From: Pseudomonadota bacterium
GTDB lineage: Bacteria; Pseudomonadota; Alphaproteobacteria; Sphingomonadales; Sphingomonadaceae
Assembly: GCA_023424095.1 (NCBI GenBank)
Contig: JAFAEG010000055.1
Coordinates: 1-64,000 of the forward strand
DNA: 64,000 nucleotides
Direction: 5' to 3'
Below the pieces are notes generated by a model. The model ran no database searches. It was given only the letters and a program-made list of their open reading frames with translations, and was not told where the DNA came from. Shown one piece after another: positions 25,341 through 35,052 of this stretch (positions within the stretch are counted from its first letter, which is position 1; each line of letters opens with the position of its first letter). A program made the position numbers and the translations under genes.

Positions 25341-26348
25341 TTTCTCGTCAGTCCCGTTTTGCCCCGAGCCCACCAGCTGGCGATATTCGCGCGGACTCAT
25401 CCCGAAGCGGGTGCGGAACGAGCGGCTGAGGTGGGAAGCGTCGCTGAAGCCGAAACGGTGGGCGATCTGGCCGATCGGCTCGTTGCGGGCGACATCGGCG
25501 ACCGCGGCGCGGGCCCGCTCCAGCCTGACGCCAAGCGCGTAATGCTGGACACCCCCCTCCTCACGAAACGCCTCGAACAATTCGGCGCGGGAGACTCCGA
25601 GCAATTTGCACAACCGTTCGGAGGTGATCGCGTCGCCGTCGAGCAGGCGGTCGATCCGGGCCTGGGCGCGAGCGCGCAGCAGCACCGCCGCGGGCAAGGG
25701 CGCGGTCAGCTGCCGCCGCTCCTCCAGAAAGGCCGCCAGCAGTTCCAGAAAGACCCGGCCGAGGCGGTCGGCAGTGCCGTGGGTGAGGCGGTCGAACAGT
25801 CGCCGCACTTCGCGCGCCTGCGACATGATCATCGCCGCCGCCGGCGGGCCGATGGTGAGGCCGTGCAGATCGACAAGCGATCCGAACCAGTGCGTCGCCA
25901 CCTCGCGGGGAATGATGATCGAGTGGGTGACGCTCGCCGATGAAACGTGCACCGAAGGGCGGCCGAGATCGCAGCAAAGCAGATGGCCGGCGGGCTGACG
26001 GAAGGCACGACCGTCCATATCTCCTTCGGCCAGCCCCTCGTCCATCATGTTGACGATCACCGGGTCGAAGCTGGACGATCGGATCGTCTCGCGCCGCCGT
26101 TCCCAGCGCATGCCGGTGATACGCGCGAAAACGAAGGTCAGGGGACCGAGCGGGACCGTCTCGAAATAAGTGTCGAACGGCTCGAACGGGTCAGTGCGGT
26201 AGATCGGCTCCGAGCGTGGCCAGCCGCGGCCGCTCCAGGCCTGGTGACGGTCCGCCGGCGGCAAATGCGCGGTGGAAAAGGTCGCGACCGGCACGAACGC
26301 CACCGGCCGCTCGGCCTCGCCCTTTGTGCTTTCGGTCGAGGCGCGCAA
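25332..26348 (-). CDS. AraC-family transcriptional regulator
   Basis: 338 residues. The N-terminal about 200 residues fit the AraC_binding_2-type sensor domain (FARITGMRWERRRETIRSSSFDPVIVNMM). The C-terminal part has two helix-turn-helix units: SERLCKLLGVSRAELFEAFR, then PIGQIAHRFGFSDASHLSRSFRTRFGMSPREYR, the standard AraC signature. The start assigned is TTG at 26348; an ATG 7 nt upstream is out of frame, so the exact start is uncertain. It lies immediately upstream of the cadherin/RTX gene on the same strand, which makes it a candidate regulator of the secretion locus. The ligand is unknown. Confidence 0.9.
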   Translation of the reverse strand: MRASTESTKGEAERPVAFVPVATFSTAHLPPADRHQAWSGRGWPRSEPIYRTDPFEPFDTYFETVPLGPLTFVFARITGMRWERRRETIRSSSFDPVIVNMMDEGLAEGDMDGRAFRQPAGHLLCCDLGRPSVHVSSASVTHSIIIPREVATHWFGSLVDLHGLTIGPPAAAMIMSQAREVRRLFDRLTHGTADRLGRVFLELLAAFLEERRQLTAPLPAAVLLRARAQARIDRLLDGDAITSERLCKLLGVSRAELFEAFREEGGVQHYALGVRLERARAAVADVARNEPIGQIAHRFGFSDASHLSRSFRTRFGMSPREYRQLVGSGQNGTDEKVR

Positions 26349-26422
26349 TGCTCATACCTGACATTATTCAACGTCGATAAAAGGTTAACGCGCGACGTTG
26401 AGAATGTCGAGGGAAGGTGCGT

Positions 26423-28741
26423 TTACGAACGATCCGGTTCCATCCCTTCGCCATCGCACGGATCGGCTTGCGGCGGTCCCGGCCGCAGCGGCCACCAGTT
26501 CCAGCGACCCGCCACCTGCATCAGCGCCGGGCCTAGCACCGAGCGGATCAGGGTCGCGTCGACCAGCACGGCGACGGCGAGACCGAGCCCGATCATCTGC
26601 ACGATGAACACGCGGGCAAAGGCGAAGGCGCCGAACACGACAACCATGATCAAGGCGGCGCTGGTGATCACCGAGCCGGTGTCGGCGAGCGCGTCGCGGA
26701 TGCTGGCCTGGGTGTCGCGGGTCCTGAGGAAGATCGTGCGAACGCGGGTGAGCAGGAAAATCTCATAATCCATGCTGAGCCCGAACAGGATGCAGAAGAT
26801 CACCAAGGGCACGGTGATCGGCACGACCTGCGTGCCCGCCGCCAGCCCGAAGAATTCCGCGCCATAGCCGAGCTGAAAGACCAGAACGACGACGCCATAG
26901 CCGGCCGCGACCGACAGCAGGTTGAGCACCAGCGCCTTCGCCGCCGCAAGCGGCGCCTTGAAGATGATCAGCAAGGCGAGCGCCGAAAAGCCGAGCACGA
27001 GCGCGATCGTCAGCGGGTAGGAAGCACCGACCTCGCGATCGACATCGTCGAAATATTGCGCCTGCCCGCCGACTTCCGCGACCAGGCCTTCGGTCTGCAG
27101 CAAGGCGGGAATGGAGTGGCCGAGGGTTCGCAAATCCTCGAACGTCGAATTCTCGACCGGGATCACGCGGAACAGCAAGCGGGTGCGCTCGTCGCTGATG
27201 AAGGCGTTTCGGTAAAGCGAGCCGCTGACCGCCGTCTCCAGCGATGCAGGCGACGGCGCGGCGGCGTCTACCGGCGCGGCCTGATCGGCCTCGACTGGCC
27301 CCAGCACGACGCGGACGCGCGGATCCTGCTCGAGCCGTTCGACGAAGCGCCCGAGCTGCGGCAGCCGTTCCGGCGACAATGCCGCTTCATTGTTCGTGTC
27401 GGTGACGATGACGAGGACCGGCGTGGCGAGCCCTTCCAGCTCCATGCCGCTCAGCATGTCGACGCCCTTGGTATATTCGATTTCCTTGGGCAGGAATTCG
27501 CTCTCCGGGAAGCCGAACCGGGTATGCAGGGCCGGGGCCGCCAGAGCGAGCAGCAGGAAGGTGCTCAGCAGGATCGCAGTCACCGGCCGGCGCATGATCA
27601 GAGCCGCCCAGCGGTTCCACATCCGCCGCGACCATTCCCCATTCATCCGCCCCGACAGGCCGGCCGGCCATTCCAGCAGGCGCGGGCCGAGCACGCGCAG
27701 GAAAGCCGGCACCAAAGTCAGCGAGGTGAGCAACGCCATCAGCACGGCGAGCCCGCCGCCGAGCCCGATCGAGCGCGTTTCCATCAGCGGCGTGACCAGC
27801 AAAGCCCCCATGCCGATCGCCACGGTGACCGCGCTGTACAGCACGGCGGCGCCCGATTGCGCCATCGCGCAGCGCACCGCTGTTTCATCGATCGCGCCGT
27901 CGTCCGGTGCCTCCGCGACCAGGCGCGCCCGCTCCCGCCGGTAGCGGTGGACGAGGAAGAGGCTGTAATCGATGCCCAGAGCGAGCGCCAACATGGTGAC
28001 GACGCTCATCACCAGATTGGAGACTTCGAACGAGCCCGCCACCAGGAAGACGATGCCCAGCGCGACGGTTCGGGTCAGGATGGCGAGCAGCAGGGGAACC
28101 GCGGACGAGATCAAGGAGCCGAAGGCCAGGATCAGCACGATCAGGGTGAAGGGCAGAGCCCGCAATTCCGCCTGGGTCGAATCCTCGACGTTGAACAGAT
28201 TGATGTCATAGGTCAGCGCCGCGCGCCCGGTCAGCGCCCATTCGAGCGGGCCATATCGCGCCCGCGCGGCCTCGAACAACGGCGCGATCTGTTCACGCAA
28301 GCGGGGCACTTCCTGCTCCGTCGCCAGCGCATCGGGGGTGCGTAACTCGATCAGGATGAAATGACCGCTGCCGGCCTTCGGCGCGAGCCGCGGATCGTCC
28401 AGATCGCGCTCGTTGATGACCGCGTCGATGACCGGCTGCTCGCCAAGCTCTTCCGTCAGCGAATCCACCAGGCCCAGCAGATCGCCGGGCGCCGGGTGGT
28501 CGGGCGCGGGGCGGAAGGTGAGGATCAGGGTTTGTGCGTCGGTGCCGCGAAACTCGCTGCGCAGGATCTCGTCGACGCGAAGCGAAGCGCTTTCAGCGAT
28601 ATCACCGGAACCGCTGAGCAGCCGTTCGGACAGCAGCGGCGCGGTGGAGGCCGCAAGCCCGGCCGCCGCGATCCACAGCAGGATCACCGCCCAGGCGTAG
28701 CGCCAGCAAAAGCCCCCGAGCGCCGCTAGCCACCCCGCCAA
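26423..28741 (-). CDS. MMPL/RND-family transporter
   Basis: 772 residues with the duplicated RND layout: an N-terminal membrane helix (YAWAVILLWIAAAGLAAST), a periplasmic loop, about five helices including LALALGIDYSLFLVHRYRRE, then a second half with LALAAPALHTRFGFPESEFLP, another loop and a second helix set with LFGLSMDYEIFLLTRVR. The two GIDYSLF / SMDYEIF motifs are hallmarks of MMPL proteins, which export lipids or small hydrophobic molecules. No adaptor gene is adjacent. Substrate unknown. It lies downstream of proA on the same strand but with a 324-bp gap, so it is probably a separate transcript. Confidence 0.9.
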   Translation of the reverse strand: MAGWLAALGGFCWRYAWAVILLWIAAAGLAASTAPLLSERLLSGSGDIAESASLRVDEILRSEFRGTDAQTLILTFRPAPDHPAPGDLLGLVDSLTEELGEQPVIDAVINERDLDDPRLAPKAGSGHFILIELRTPDALATEQEVPRLREQIAPLFEAARARYGPLEWALTGRAALTYDINLFNVEDSTQAELRALPFTLIVLILAFGSLISSAVPLLLAILTRTVALGIVFLVAGSFEVSNLVMSVVTMLALALGIDYSLFLVHRYRRERARLVAEAPDDGAIDETAVRCAMAQSGAAVLYSAVTVAIGMGALLVTPLMETRSIGLGGGLAVLMALLTSLTLVPAFLRVLGPRLLEWPAGLSGRMNGEWSRRMWNRWAALIMRRPVTAILLSTFLLLALAAPALHTRFGFPESEFLPKEIEYTKGVDMLSGMELEGLATPVLVIVTDTNNEAALSPERLPQLGRFVERLEQDPRVRVVLGPVEADQAAPVDAAAPSPASLETAVSGSLYRNAFISDERTRLLFRVIPVENSTFEDLRTLGHSIPALLQTEGLVAEVGGQAQYFDDVDREVGASYPLTIALVLGFSALALLIIFKAPLAAAKALVLNLLSVAAGYGVVVLVFQLGYGAEFFGLAAGTQVVPITVPLVIFCILFGLSMDYEIFLLTRVRTIFLRTRDTQASIRDALADTGSVITSAALIMVVVFGAFAFARVFIVQMIGLGLAVAVLVDATLIRSVLGPALMQVAGRWNWWPLRPGPPQADPCDGEGMEPDRS

Positions 28742-29065
28742 GGTCAGGCCCCGCGCCGGGTCGAGAAAATGGATCGCCTAAGTGGTTGTCGTTCCACGTG
28801 AGATTACACAGCCCCTGTCCCCCCGGCTGTGGACTGGCAGAAAGGCCGGATCAATAGGGCACCGCGCGACCGGCGCCTCAATCAGGGAAATGAATGGCGG
28901 TGGACGCAGTCTGCTGCGAACCCGTCTCCCCGGGGAATTCCCTGCAAACGGGGAATCTACAGGGAATGTGGCCTTTTTCGCGGTCCCAGCTTGGCGTGCG
29001 GCCCATCGCCTGGGAGATTGGCGACCTTGGTTCGCCTGGGAGATTGGCGACCTTGGTGCCCCCGA
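28742..29065. other. Intergenic region proA-MMPL with tandem duplication
   Basis: 324 bp with no supported gene. It contains a perfect 26-bp tandem duplication (29006-29057) and a stretch (28929-28965) with repeated GGGGAAT / CAGGGAAT units. Short open frames across it are products of the repeat. Confidence 0.6.
29006..29057. repeat. Perfect 26-bp tandem duplication
   Basis: Two identical adjacent copies, 29006-29031 and 29032-29057, each starting TCGCCTGGGAG and ending CGACCTTGGT. They lie just past the 3' end of proA. Confidence 0.9.
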
Positions 29066-30307
29066 TCACGGGCGGATCTGGCCGCTGCCCCTGACGACAT
29101 ATTTGTAGGTCGTGAGTTGCTCCGGGCCGACCGGTCCACGCGCATGGAGCCGGCCGGTGGCAATCCCGATCTCCGCCCCGAAGCCGAATTCACCGCCGTC
29201 GGCGAACTGGGTCGAGGCGTTCCAGATCACGATCGCGCTATCGACCCGCGCCAGGAAGGCTGTGGCCGCCGCCTCGTCCCCGGCGACGATCGCCTCGGTA
29301 TGGCCGGAGCCGAAGCGGGCGATATGGGCGATGGCCGCGTCCAGGCCGGCGACAATGCGCACCGCGAGGACCGGTGCCAGATATTCAGTGCGCCAGTCCG
29401 CTTCGGTGGCGGGGATCGCTTCGGGAAGCAGCGCGCAGGTTTCAGCGTCGCCGCGGATTTCGGTGCCTTCCTCGGCAAGCCGCGCCGCGATCCGCGGGAG
29501 CAGTTCAGGCGCAGCGGCGCGATCGATCAGCAGGGTCTCGGTCGCGCCACAGACGGCCACGCGCCGCAGCTTGGCGTTCCGCACGATCTCGATCGCCATA
29601 CCAGGGTCGGCCGAGGCGTGGGCATATGTGTGGCAGACGCCGTCAAGGTGGCCGAGCACGGGCACCCGCGCCTCCGCCTCGACCCGCGCCACGAGGTCGC
29701 GGCCGCCGCGCGGGACGATAAGGTCGATCGCGCCGCCAAGCCCCGCCAGCATGTGGCCCACCGCCGCACGGTCGCTGGTCGGCACCATCTGTACCGCGTC
29801 GGCGGGCAGGCCGGCATCGACGAGACCCGCCGCGACCGCGTCGTGGATCGCGGTGCAGCTCCGAAAGGCATCCGATCCGCCGCGCAGGATCAGCGCGTTG
29901 CCCGAGCGGATGCAGATCGCCGCCGCGTCCGCCGCGACATTGGGGCGGCTTTCGAAGATCATGCCGATCACCCCGATCGGCGTGCGCACCTGCGCGAAGC
30001 TGAGGCCGTTGGGCCGGGTCCACTGGCCCATGATCGCACCGACCGGGTCCGGGAGCGCCGCGACCTGTTCCAGGCCTGCCGCAATGTCCTCGAGACGCGC
30101 TGCGTCGAGGCGCAGCCGGTCGACCATATTGCCGGCCTCCGCCACATCCGCTGCATTGGCGGCGAGGATCGCCTCTTGCGCCGCACGCAACCGGATGGCG
30201 ATGGTGCGGATGGCGGCGCTGCGCTGGTCCGCGGGCGCGTTGCGCAGCAGGTCGGCGGCGACGCGTGCGCGCGCCCCCATTTCGAGCATCTGGCGATCGA
30301 GGGTCAT
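29066..30307 (-). CDS. proA: Gamma-glutamyl phosphate reductase
   Basis: Second step of proline synthesis: NADPH-dependent reduction of glutamyl-5-phosphate to the semialdehyde. The 413 residues match the usual length (about 417). Family motifs are seen: [24 protein letters not shown], and the catalytic Cys225 in [11 protein letters not shown]; the C-terminal [17 protein letters not shown] is also typical. The ATG overlaps the proB stop (ATGA), so the two subunits are translated together. Confidence 0.97.
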   Translation of the reverse strand: MTLDRQMLEMGARARVAADLLRNAPADQRSAAIRTIAIRLRAAQEAILAANAADVAEAGNMVDRLRLDAARLEDIAAGLEQVAALPDPVGAIMGQWTRPNGLSFAQVRTPIGVIGMIFESRPNVAADAAAICIRSGNALILRGGSDAFRSCTAIHDAVAAGLVDAGLPADAVQMVPTSDRAAVGHMLAGLGGAIDLIVPRGGRDLVARVEAEARVPVLGHLDGVCHTYAHASADPGMAIEIVRNAKLRRVAVCGATETLLIDRAAAPELLPRIAARLAEEGTEIRGDAETCALLPEAIPATEADWRTEYLAPVLAVRIVAGLDAAIAHIARFGSGHTEAIVAGDEAAATAFLARVDSAIVIWNASTQFADGGEFGFGAEIGIATGRLHARGPVGPEQLTTYKYVVRGSGQIRP

Positions 30308-31449
30308 CGCCCGCTCATGGCGAGATCGTTGCGGTGGATCAATTCGTCGGGGCCGGAATAACCCAGCAATTCCTCGATCGCGTGACTGGCCGATCCGGCC
30401 AGGGCGCGCGTCTCCTCGGCATCATAAGCGGTGATCCCGCGACCGATCTCGGCACCGTCGATGGTGCGCACGGTCAGGCACGATCCGCGTTCGAACGCGC
30501 CCTCGACCGCCGTCACGCCGGCCGGAAGCAGGCTTCGCCCCGCGGCCAGGGCCCGCGCCGCGCCATCGTCGATGATCAGCGCGCCGGCGGGCACCAGGGT
30601 GCCGGCAATCCACTGCTTGTAGGCGCGCGCCGGCGAACCCGTGGCGGCGAAGACAGTGGCCCGCGCGCCCTCGGCGATACGGCGGACCGGATGCTTCTCC
30701 CGCCCCGAGGCGATGATGGTCGCGCAGCCGGCCGCGCCTGCGATACGCGCCGCCGCCAGCTTGGTGCGCATGCCGCCCGAGCCGATGCCTGCAGCGCCGG
30801 CATCGCCCGCGAAAGCCTCCAGCGCCGGCGTGATCTCGCCCACGAACGGGATATGCGCGGCGGCCGGGTCACGGTCGGGATCGGCAGTGTGGAGCCCATC
30901 CACATCGGACAGCAAGACGAGCAGGTCCGCCCGCACCATCTGCGCGACGCGGGCAGACAGGCGGTCATTGTCGCCGTAACGCAGCTCTTCGGTGGCGACG
31001 CTGTCATTCTCGTTGATGATCGGGATTGCTTGTTGGCCGAGCAGCATCTCGATCGTCGCCCGCGCGTTCAACCAGCGGCGGCGGCGCTCCGTATCGTCGA
31101 AGGTCAGCAACAATTGCGCTGCGGCGATGCCGTGCGGGGCGAGCGCGTTGTCCCACGCCTGCATCAGCAGGCTCTGGCCAGCCGCGGCGGCCGCCTGCTT
31201 CTCCGCCAAGCGGTTCGAGCGCCGCAACCCCAGGCGATTGCGGCCAAGCGCGACGGCGCCGGAGGAGACGATGATGATCTCCTTCCCCTGGGCGCGCAGC
31301 GCGGCAAGGTCGGCCGTGAGGCTCGCCAGCCACGACGCCCGCACACCCTCATTGCCGGCGCCGGTCAACAACGAGGACCCGGCCTTGATGACCAGACGGC
31401 GCGCGTGCGCAAGTTGGCCCGCCGCTTTGTCCATCCCGTCACCCGCCAT
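30304..31449 (-). CDS. proB: Glutamate 5-kinase
   Basis: First step of proline synthesis, in cytosol. From the ATG at 31449 the protein has 381 residues. I chose it because AAGGA lies 9 nt upstream and the kinase core ([12 protein letters not shown]) then starts about 20 residues in; the open frame extends further but the extra residues look non-coding. Another possible ATG is at 31434. The amino-acid-kinase motifs [38 protein letters not shown] and [13 protein letters not shown] are present. The C-terminal about 75 residues form the PUA domain ([23 protein letters not shown]). It is coupled to proA. Confidence 0.96.
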   Translation of the reverse strand: MAGDGMDKAAGQLAHARRLVIKAGSSLLTGAGNEGVRASWLASLTADLAALRAQGKEIIIVSSGAVALGRNRLGLRRSNRLAEKQAAAAAGQSLLMQAWDNALAPHGIAAAQLLLTFDDTERRRRWLNARATIEMLLGQQAIPIINENDSVATEELRYGDNDRLSARVAQMVRADLLVLLSDVDGLHTADPDRDPAAAHIPFVGEITPALEAFAGDAGAAGIGSGGMRTKLAAARIAGAAGCATIIASGREKHPVRRIAEGARATVFAATGSPARAYKQWIAGTLVPAGALIIDDGAARALAAGRSLLPAGVTAVEGAFERGSCLTVRTIDGAEIGRGITAYDAEETRALAGSASHAIEELLGYSGPDELIHRNDLAMSGR

Positions 31450-31480
31450 TCGACACCATCCTTTCCGGTCCGGACGGGCC

Positions 31481-31486
31481 TTGACA
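31481..31486 (+). promoter_or_regulatory. Possible -35 element of the aromatic operon leader
   Basis: TTGACA lies in the 104-bp gap between the divergent proB start and the leader ORF at 31554. A matching -10 at normal spacing is not obvious, so only the -35 is suggested. Confidence 0.3.
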
Positions 31487-31553
31487 GGGGAGCGTCTCAT
31501 TGTCAGCCTAATGCTGCACGTGCGAAATGCGCGCGTCGAAGGAGTTTGAGACC

Positions 31554-31646
31554 ATGAGCAACGGACAGGACATTCGTCTCCTCGCCGCACTGCCGGGCCG
31601 CTCCACCTATTTTATCAGCTCGTTTACCGGCTGGCGCGTCGCCTGA
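31554..31646 (+). CDS. Aromatic leader peptide (Tyr/Phe/Trp attenuator, 30 aa)
   Basis: Thirty-codon ORF with an AAGGAG ribosome site 9 nt before its ATG. The second half reads [14 protein letters not shown], placing one Tyr, two Phe and one Trp within ten codons. It lies 79 nt upstream of chorismate mutase, first gene of the seven-gene aromatic block. Aromatic residues packed into a short upstream ORF are the hallmark of ribosome-mediated attenuation. Downstream, GCCGCC (31694-31699) can pair with GGCGGC (31706-31711) next to the chorismate mutase ribosome site, or GGCGGC can pair with an earlier GCCGCC (31667-31672), so alternative structures exist. There is no U-tract, so control may be translational or Rho-dependent. 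Confidence 0.72.
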   Translation: MSNGQDIRLLAALPGRSTYFISSFTGWRVA

Positions 31647-31693
31647 GAGCGTAGCGCGTCGCAATTGCCGCCAACTTGAGCTGAACGAATATC

Positions 31694-31711
31694 GCCGCCG
31701 GAACAGGCGGC
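31694..31711 (+). promoter_or_regulatory. Hairpin before chorismate mutase, possible attenuator element
   Basis: Stem GCCGCC/GGCGGC with a 6-nt loop, ending about 4 nt before the GAGGT ribosome site of the chorismate mutase gene. An alternative partner for the 3' arm is 31667-31672. It lacks a poly-U tail. Confidence 0.45.
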
Positions 31712-31724
31712 ACGAGGTAACAAA

Positions 31725-32444
31725 ATGTCCACCCGGCTTGCCGCGCTCGAAGGCGCCGCCCCGCATGCGACACTCTCTGCCCTGCGCGAGAACATCGACC
31801 GCATCGACGATGCCCTGCTGGCGCTGATGGAGGAACGGCTCGACTGTTCGCTCGCGGTCGCGTCTCTCAAGGGGAAGGATGAGGGCGAGAAGCAACTCTA
31901 CCTTCGCCCCGAACGCGAGCAGCAGATCATCGACCGCCTCGCCGCTCGCGCGCGACTGCTTCGCCCCGACGGAATTGCCGACATTTGGCGCGCTCTGATG
32001 TCCGTCAGCCTGCAGGCGCAGCAGAAGGTGGAGCTCGCCATCCATGCCGAGCGGCGTGCGGTGCTTGTCACCGATTCGGCGCGCCGGCGCTTCGGCAACT
32101 CCGCCCGGCTGGAATCGGCGGCGACGGCGGCTCAGGCGCTCGCCCGCGCCCAGGCGCGCGATGCGATCGCGATCATCGAGCTCAATCCGATGAGTGACTG
32201 GTGGACATTCCGCGAGGATCATCAGGGCCTCGTCCTGTTCGACACGCTGCGGGACAAGAGAGGCGGCATCGTCGCGGTGGCGATCGGCCGAGTGCCGCGC
32301 GAAAATCTGCCGCCGACCGACGATATCTTGATGGTTCGCACCGCCAGCGAACTGCGCGAGCGCACCGAGGCCGGCGATCCGATCCGGGCGCTGGCCATGC
32401 ACGGCGACGAGCGCCTCTGCCTCCTGGAAGGAAGCGGACGATGA
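31725..32444 (+). CDS. Chorismate mutase (AroQ fold) with C-terminal extension
   Basis: Converts chorismate to prephenate. The first about 110 of 239 residues are an AroQ-type helical domain: LSALRENIDRIDDALLALMEERLDCSLAVASLKG, then YLRPEREQQIIDRL, with the Arg/Lys/Glu residues expected in the active site. The remaining about 130 residues (AERRAVLVTDSARRRFGNSARL... DAIAIIELNPMSDWWTF) are not a known regulatory domain; they faintly resemble one lobe of prephenate dehydratase. The stop overlaps the ATG of the class II DAHP synthase (ATGA). In actinobacteria an AroQ mutase and class II DAHP synthase form an allosteric complex, so this pairing may be functional. Confidence 0.85.
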   Translation: MSTRLAALEGAAPHATLSALRENIDRIDDALLALMEERLDCSLAVASLKGKDEGEKQLYLRPEREQQIIDRLAARARLLRPDGIADIWRALMSVSLQAQQKVELAIHAERRAVLVTDSARRRFGNSARLESAATAAQALARAQARDAIAIIELNPMSDWWTFREDHQGLVLFDTLRDKRGGIVAVAIGRVPRENLPPTDDILMVRTASELRERTEAGDPIRALAMHGDERLCLLEGSGR

Positions 32445-33742
32445 GCTGGACTCCCGATTCCTGGCGCGCCCGCCCGGTCCGCGCGCAGCTCCCGGCTTAT
32501 CCCGATGCCCGCGCGCTGGCGGAAGTCGAATCCTGCCTGTCGGCCGCCGCGCCGCTGATCGAAGTCGCCGACGCGATGCTGCTGCGTGAACGGCTCGCAG
32601 AAGTCGCCGAGGGACGCCGCTTCCTGCTTCAGGGCGGCGATTGCGCTGAGACCTTCGCCGAATTCGGCGCCGACAAGGTGCGCCAGCAATTCAACCTGAT
32701 CCTGCAGATGGCGCAGATCATCCACACCGGCAGCGACATACCCGTCGTGAAGGTCGCGCGCATGGCCGGCCAGTTCGCCAAGCCGCGGTCGGCCGATACG
32801 GAGACGATCGGCGACCTGACCTTGCCCTCCTATCGCGGCGATATCGTCAACGGCCCCGCCTTCGACGCGACCAGCCGCGCGCCGGATCCATTCCGGATGC
32901 TGGAAGCCTATCGCCAGTCGCAAGTCACGATCGATCTGCTCGATGCTTATTCCGCCGCCGCTTATGCCGATTTGTCGGAACTGCACCGCTCCGCGCGGCG
33001 CCGGCTCGGCCTCGCCTTCGAACATGCCCAGGCCCCCGGCGATCTCAACCGCCCGGTCCACATGTTCACCAGCCACGAGGCCCTGCTCCTTCAGTATGAG
33101 CAGGCCCTGACCCGCTGGGATGACGACAGCGAGGCCTATTGGGCACTCAGCGGCCACATGATCTGGATTGGCGACCGCACCCGCCAGCTCGACGGCGCAC
33201 ATGTCCATTATGCCGCCGGCGTGCGCAACGCTGTCGGCATCAAATGCGGACCCAGCCTGCCGGCCGGTGATCTCCTGCGCCTGCTCGACGCGATCGATCC
33301 CGCCAACGATGCCGGTCGCCTGGTCCTGATTGGCCGGTTCGGCGCCGACAAGGCCGCCGAGCACCTGCCTCGGCTGATGCGCGCGACTCAGGCGGCGGGC
33401 CGCAAGGTCGTCTGGTCGATCGATCCGATGCACGGCAACACCGTGACCGTCGCCGACCGCAAGACCCGCCGCGTCGCCGATATTCTCAGCGAGATCGGCA
33501 CCTTCTTCGAGGCCGCGGCGGCGGAAGGGGTCCATCCGGGCGGCGTGCATCTGGAGATGACCGGCGCCAACGTGACCGAGTGCCTCGGCGGCAGCGCCCT
33601 GCATGGCGAGGAGGAGCTTGGCGCGCGCTATCTGACGCATTGCGATCCCCGCCTCAACGCGGTGCAGGCGCTCGACATTGCCGGGGAATTTGCCCGGCTG
33701 CTGGCACCCCATGCGCCGAACTGCGCCTCGCACGCGGCGTGA
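32441..33742 (+). CDS. Class II 3-deoxy-D-arabino-heptulosonate 7-phosphate synthase
   Basis: First shikimate-pathway enzyme, condensing phosphoenolpyruvate with erythrose 4-phosphate. 433 residues, plant/Mycobacterium type (class II). Motifs include [41 protein letters not shown] and [10 protein letters not shown]. The start ATG (32441) overlaps the chorismate mutase stop. It is unrelated in sequence to the second DAHP synthase at 38821, so the window codes for both enzyme classes under different leaders. Confidence 0.96.
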   Translation: MSWTPDSWRARPVRAQLPAYPDARALAEVESCLSAAAPLIEVADAMLLRERLAEVAEGRRFLLQGGDCAETFAEFGADKVRQQFNLILQMAQIIHTGSDIPVVKVARMAGQFAKPRSADTETIGDLTLPSYRGDIVNGPAFDATSRAPDPFRMLEAYRQSQVTIDLLDAYSAAAYADLSELHRSARRRLGLAFEHAQAPGDLNRPVHMFTSHEALLLQYEQALTRWDDDSEAYWALSGHMIWIGDRTRQLDGAHVHYAAGVRNAVGIKCGPSLPAGDLLRLLDAIDPANDAGRLVLIGRFGADKAAEHLPRLMRATQAAGRKVVWSIDPMHGNTVTVADRKTRRVADILSEIGTFFEAAAAEGVHPGGVHLEMTGANVTECLGGSALHGEEELGARYLTHCDPRLNAVQALDIAGEFARLLAPHAPNCASHAA

Positions 33743-35052
33743 GCGCGGTGGCGGAAGCGGCTGTGCTGACCGGGTCGCGCGGCGGCGCACTGACCGGGGA
33801 AATCATCGCGCCCGGCGACAAGTCCATCTCGCACCGCGCGTTGATCCTCGGCGCGTTGGCCGAGGGTGAGACGCGGGTCGACGGCCTGCTCGAAAGCGAC
33901 GACGTGCTGGCGACGGCCGAGGCGGTGCGCGCCTTCGGCCGCAAGGCCGAACGGGTCGGCGGGCAGTGGCGGGTCGAAGGCGGCGCCTGGCGCTCGCCCG
34001 ACGGCGTGATCGATTGCGGCAATGCCGGAACGGGGGCGCGACTGCTGCTCGGCGCCGCCGCCGGCTTCCCGCTCACGGCGCGGTTCGACGGCGATGCTTC
34101 GCTGCGCAGCCGGCCGATGCGCCGGGTGACCGGGCCGCTTGCCGCGATGGGCGCGCACTTCGATCGGGACGATCGCCTGCCCCTGACGCTGCGGGGCGGG
34201 GCGCTGCGCGGCATTTCCTACGCCAATGAGCGCGCCTCCGCGCAGGTCAAGTCGGCGATCCTGCTGGCGGGCCTGCACGCCGACGGCCCGGTCGAGGTGA
34301 TCGAGCCGGCGCCGAGCCGCGACCATAGCGAGATCATGCTCCGCGCCTTCGGCTGCGAGGTCGAAAGCGCGCGGACGGAAGCCGGTCTGCGCGTGGCGTT
34401 GAGCGCCCGCCGGGGGCTCAGCGCGACCTCGGTCTCGGTGCCCGGGGATCCGTCATCTGCGGCTTTCCCGATCGTCGCGGCCCTCATCACGCCGGGGTCC
34501 GAGATTGTGGTTCGCAACGTCCTCCTCAATCCGCTGCGCACCGGCCTGTTCGAGACCCTGCTCGAGATGGGGGCGGACCTTCACATCGCGATCCGGCAAA
34601 CGCGCGGCGGCGAGGCGGTCGGCGACCTTGTCGTCCGCGCTTCCGCCCTGCGCGGCGTCGACGTGCCTGCCGAGCGGGCGCCGAGCATGATCGACGAATA
34701 TCCGATCCTCGCCATCGCCGCGGCTTTGGCCTCGGGGCCGACGATGATGCGCGGCCTCGACGAATTGCGTCACAAGGAGAGTGATCGTCTCAACGCGATC
34801 ATTCGCGGCCTGACCGCCTGCGGCGTCGATGCAGTGGCGGATGGCGACACGCTGACTGTGCGACCTTCGGGGCAGCCCAAAGGCGGCGGACGGATCGAGA
34901 CCCACGGCGATCACCGCATCGCCATGTCCTTCCTCACGCTGGGCCTCGCTTCGGTCGAACCGGTCACCGTAGACGAGCCCGAGATGATCGCCACCAGTTT
35001 CCCCGGCTTCGCACCCCTGATGTGCTCGCTCGGCGCGCGGATCGGCGCGTGA
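33739..35052 (+). CDS. aroA: 3-phosphoshikimate 1-carboxyvinyltransferase (EPSP synthase)
   Basis: Transfers the enolpyruvyl group to shikimate 3-phosphate. 437 residues from the GTG at 33739, which overlaps the previous stop (GTGA). Sequence blocks ([70 protein letters not shown]) look like the class II group that includes the Agrobacterium CP4 enzyme. At the position where CP4 has Ala (NAAT), this protein has Gly (CGNAGTG). Confidence 0.96.
   Translation: MSAVAEAAVLTGSRGGALTGEIIAPGDKSISHRALILGALAEGETRVDGLLESDDVLATAEAVRAFGRKAERVGGQWRVEGGAWRSPDGVIDCGNAGTGARLLLGAAAGFPLTARFDGDASLRSRPMRRVTGPLAAMGAHFDRDDRLPLTLRGGALRGISYANERASAQVKSAILLAGLHADGPVEVIEPAPSRDHSEIMLRAFGCEVESARTEAGLRVALSARRGLSATSVSVPGDPSSAAFPIVAALITPGSEIVVRNVLLNPLRTGLFETLLEMGADLHIAIRQTRGGEAVGDLVVRASALRGVDVPAERAPSMIDEYPILAIAAALASGPTMMRGLDELRHKESDRLNAIIRGLTACGVDAVADGDTLTVRPSGQPKGGGRIETHGDHRIAMSFLTLGLASVEPVTVDEPEMIATSFPGFAPLMCSLGARIGA

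Noticed and set aside
19986..25943. Very long open frame on the plus strand (about 1985 codons) opposite the cadherin/RTX and kinase genes
   Set aside because: It mirrors the codon pattern of the minus-strand genes, has no domain content, and runs through three good genes; other long plus-strand frames at 5012-7150, 9247-12156, 14480-17236 and 17732-19618 are of the same kind.
28829..30361. Plus-strand frame of about 510 codons opposite proA
   Set aside because: proA on the minus strand is unambiguous, and this frame has no recognisable domain.
31450..31590. Longer N-terminus of ProB starting at 31590
   Set aside because: It would exceed the family length by about 47 residues of Arg/Cys-rich, non-conserved sequence and run into the aromatic leader region.
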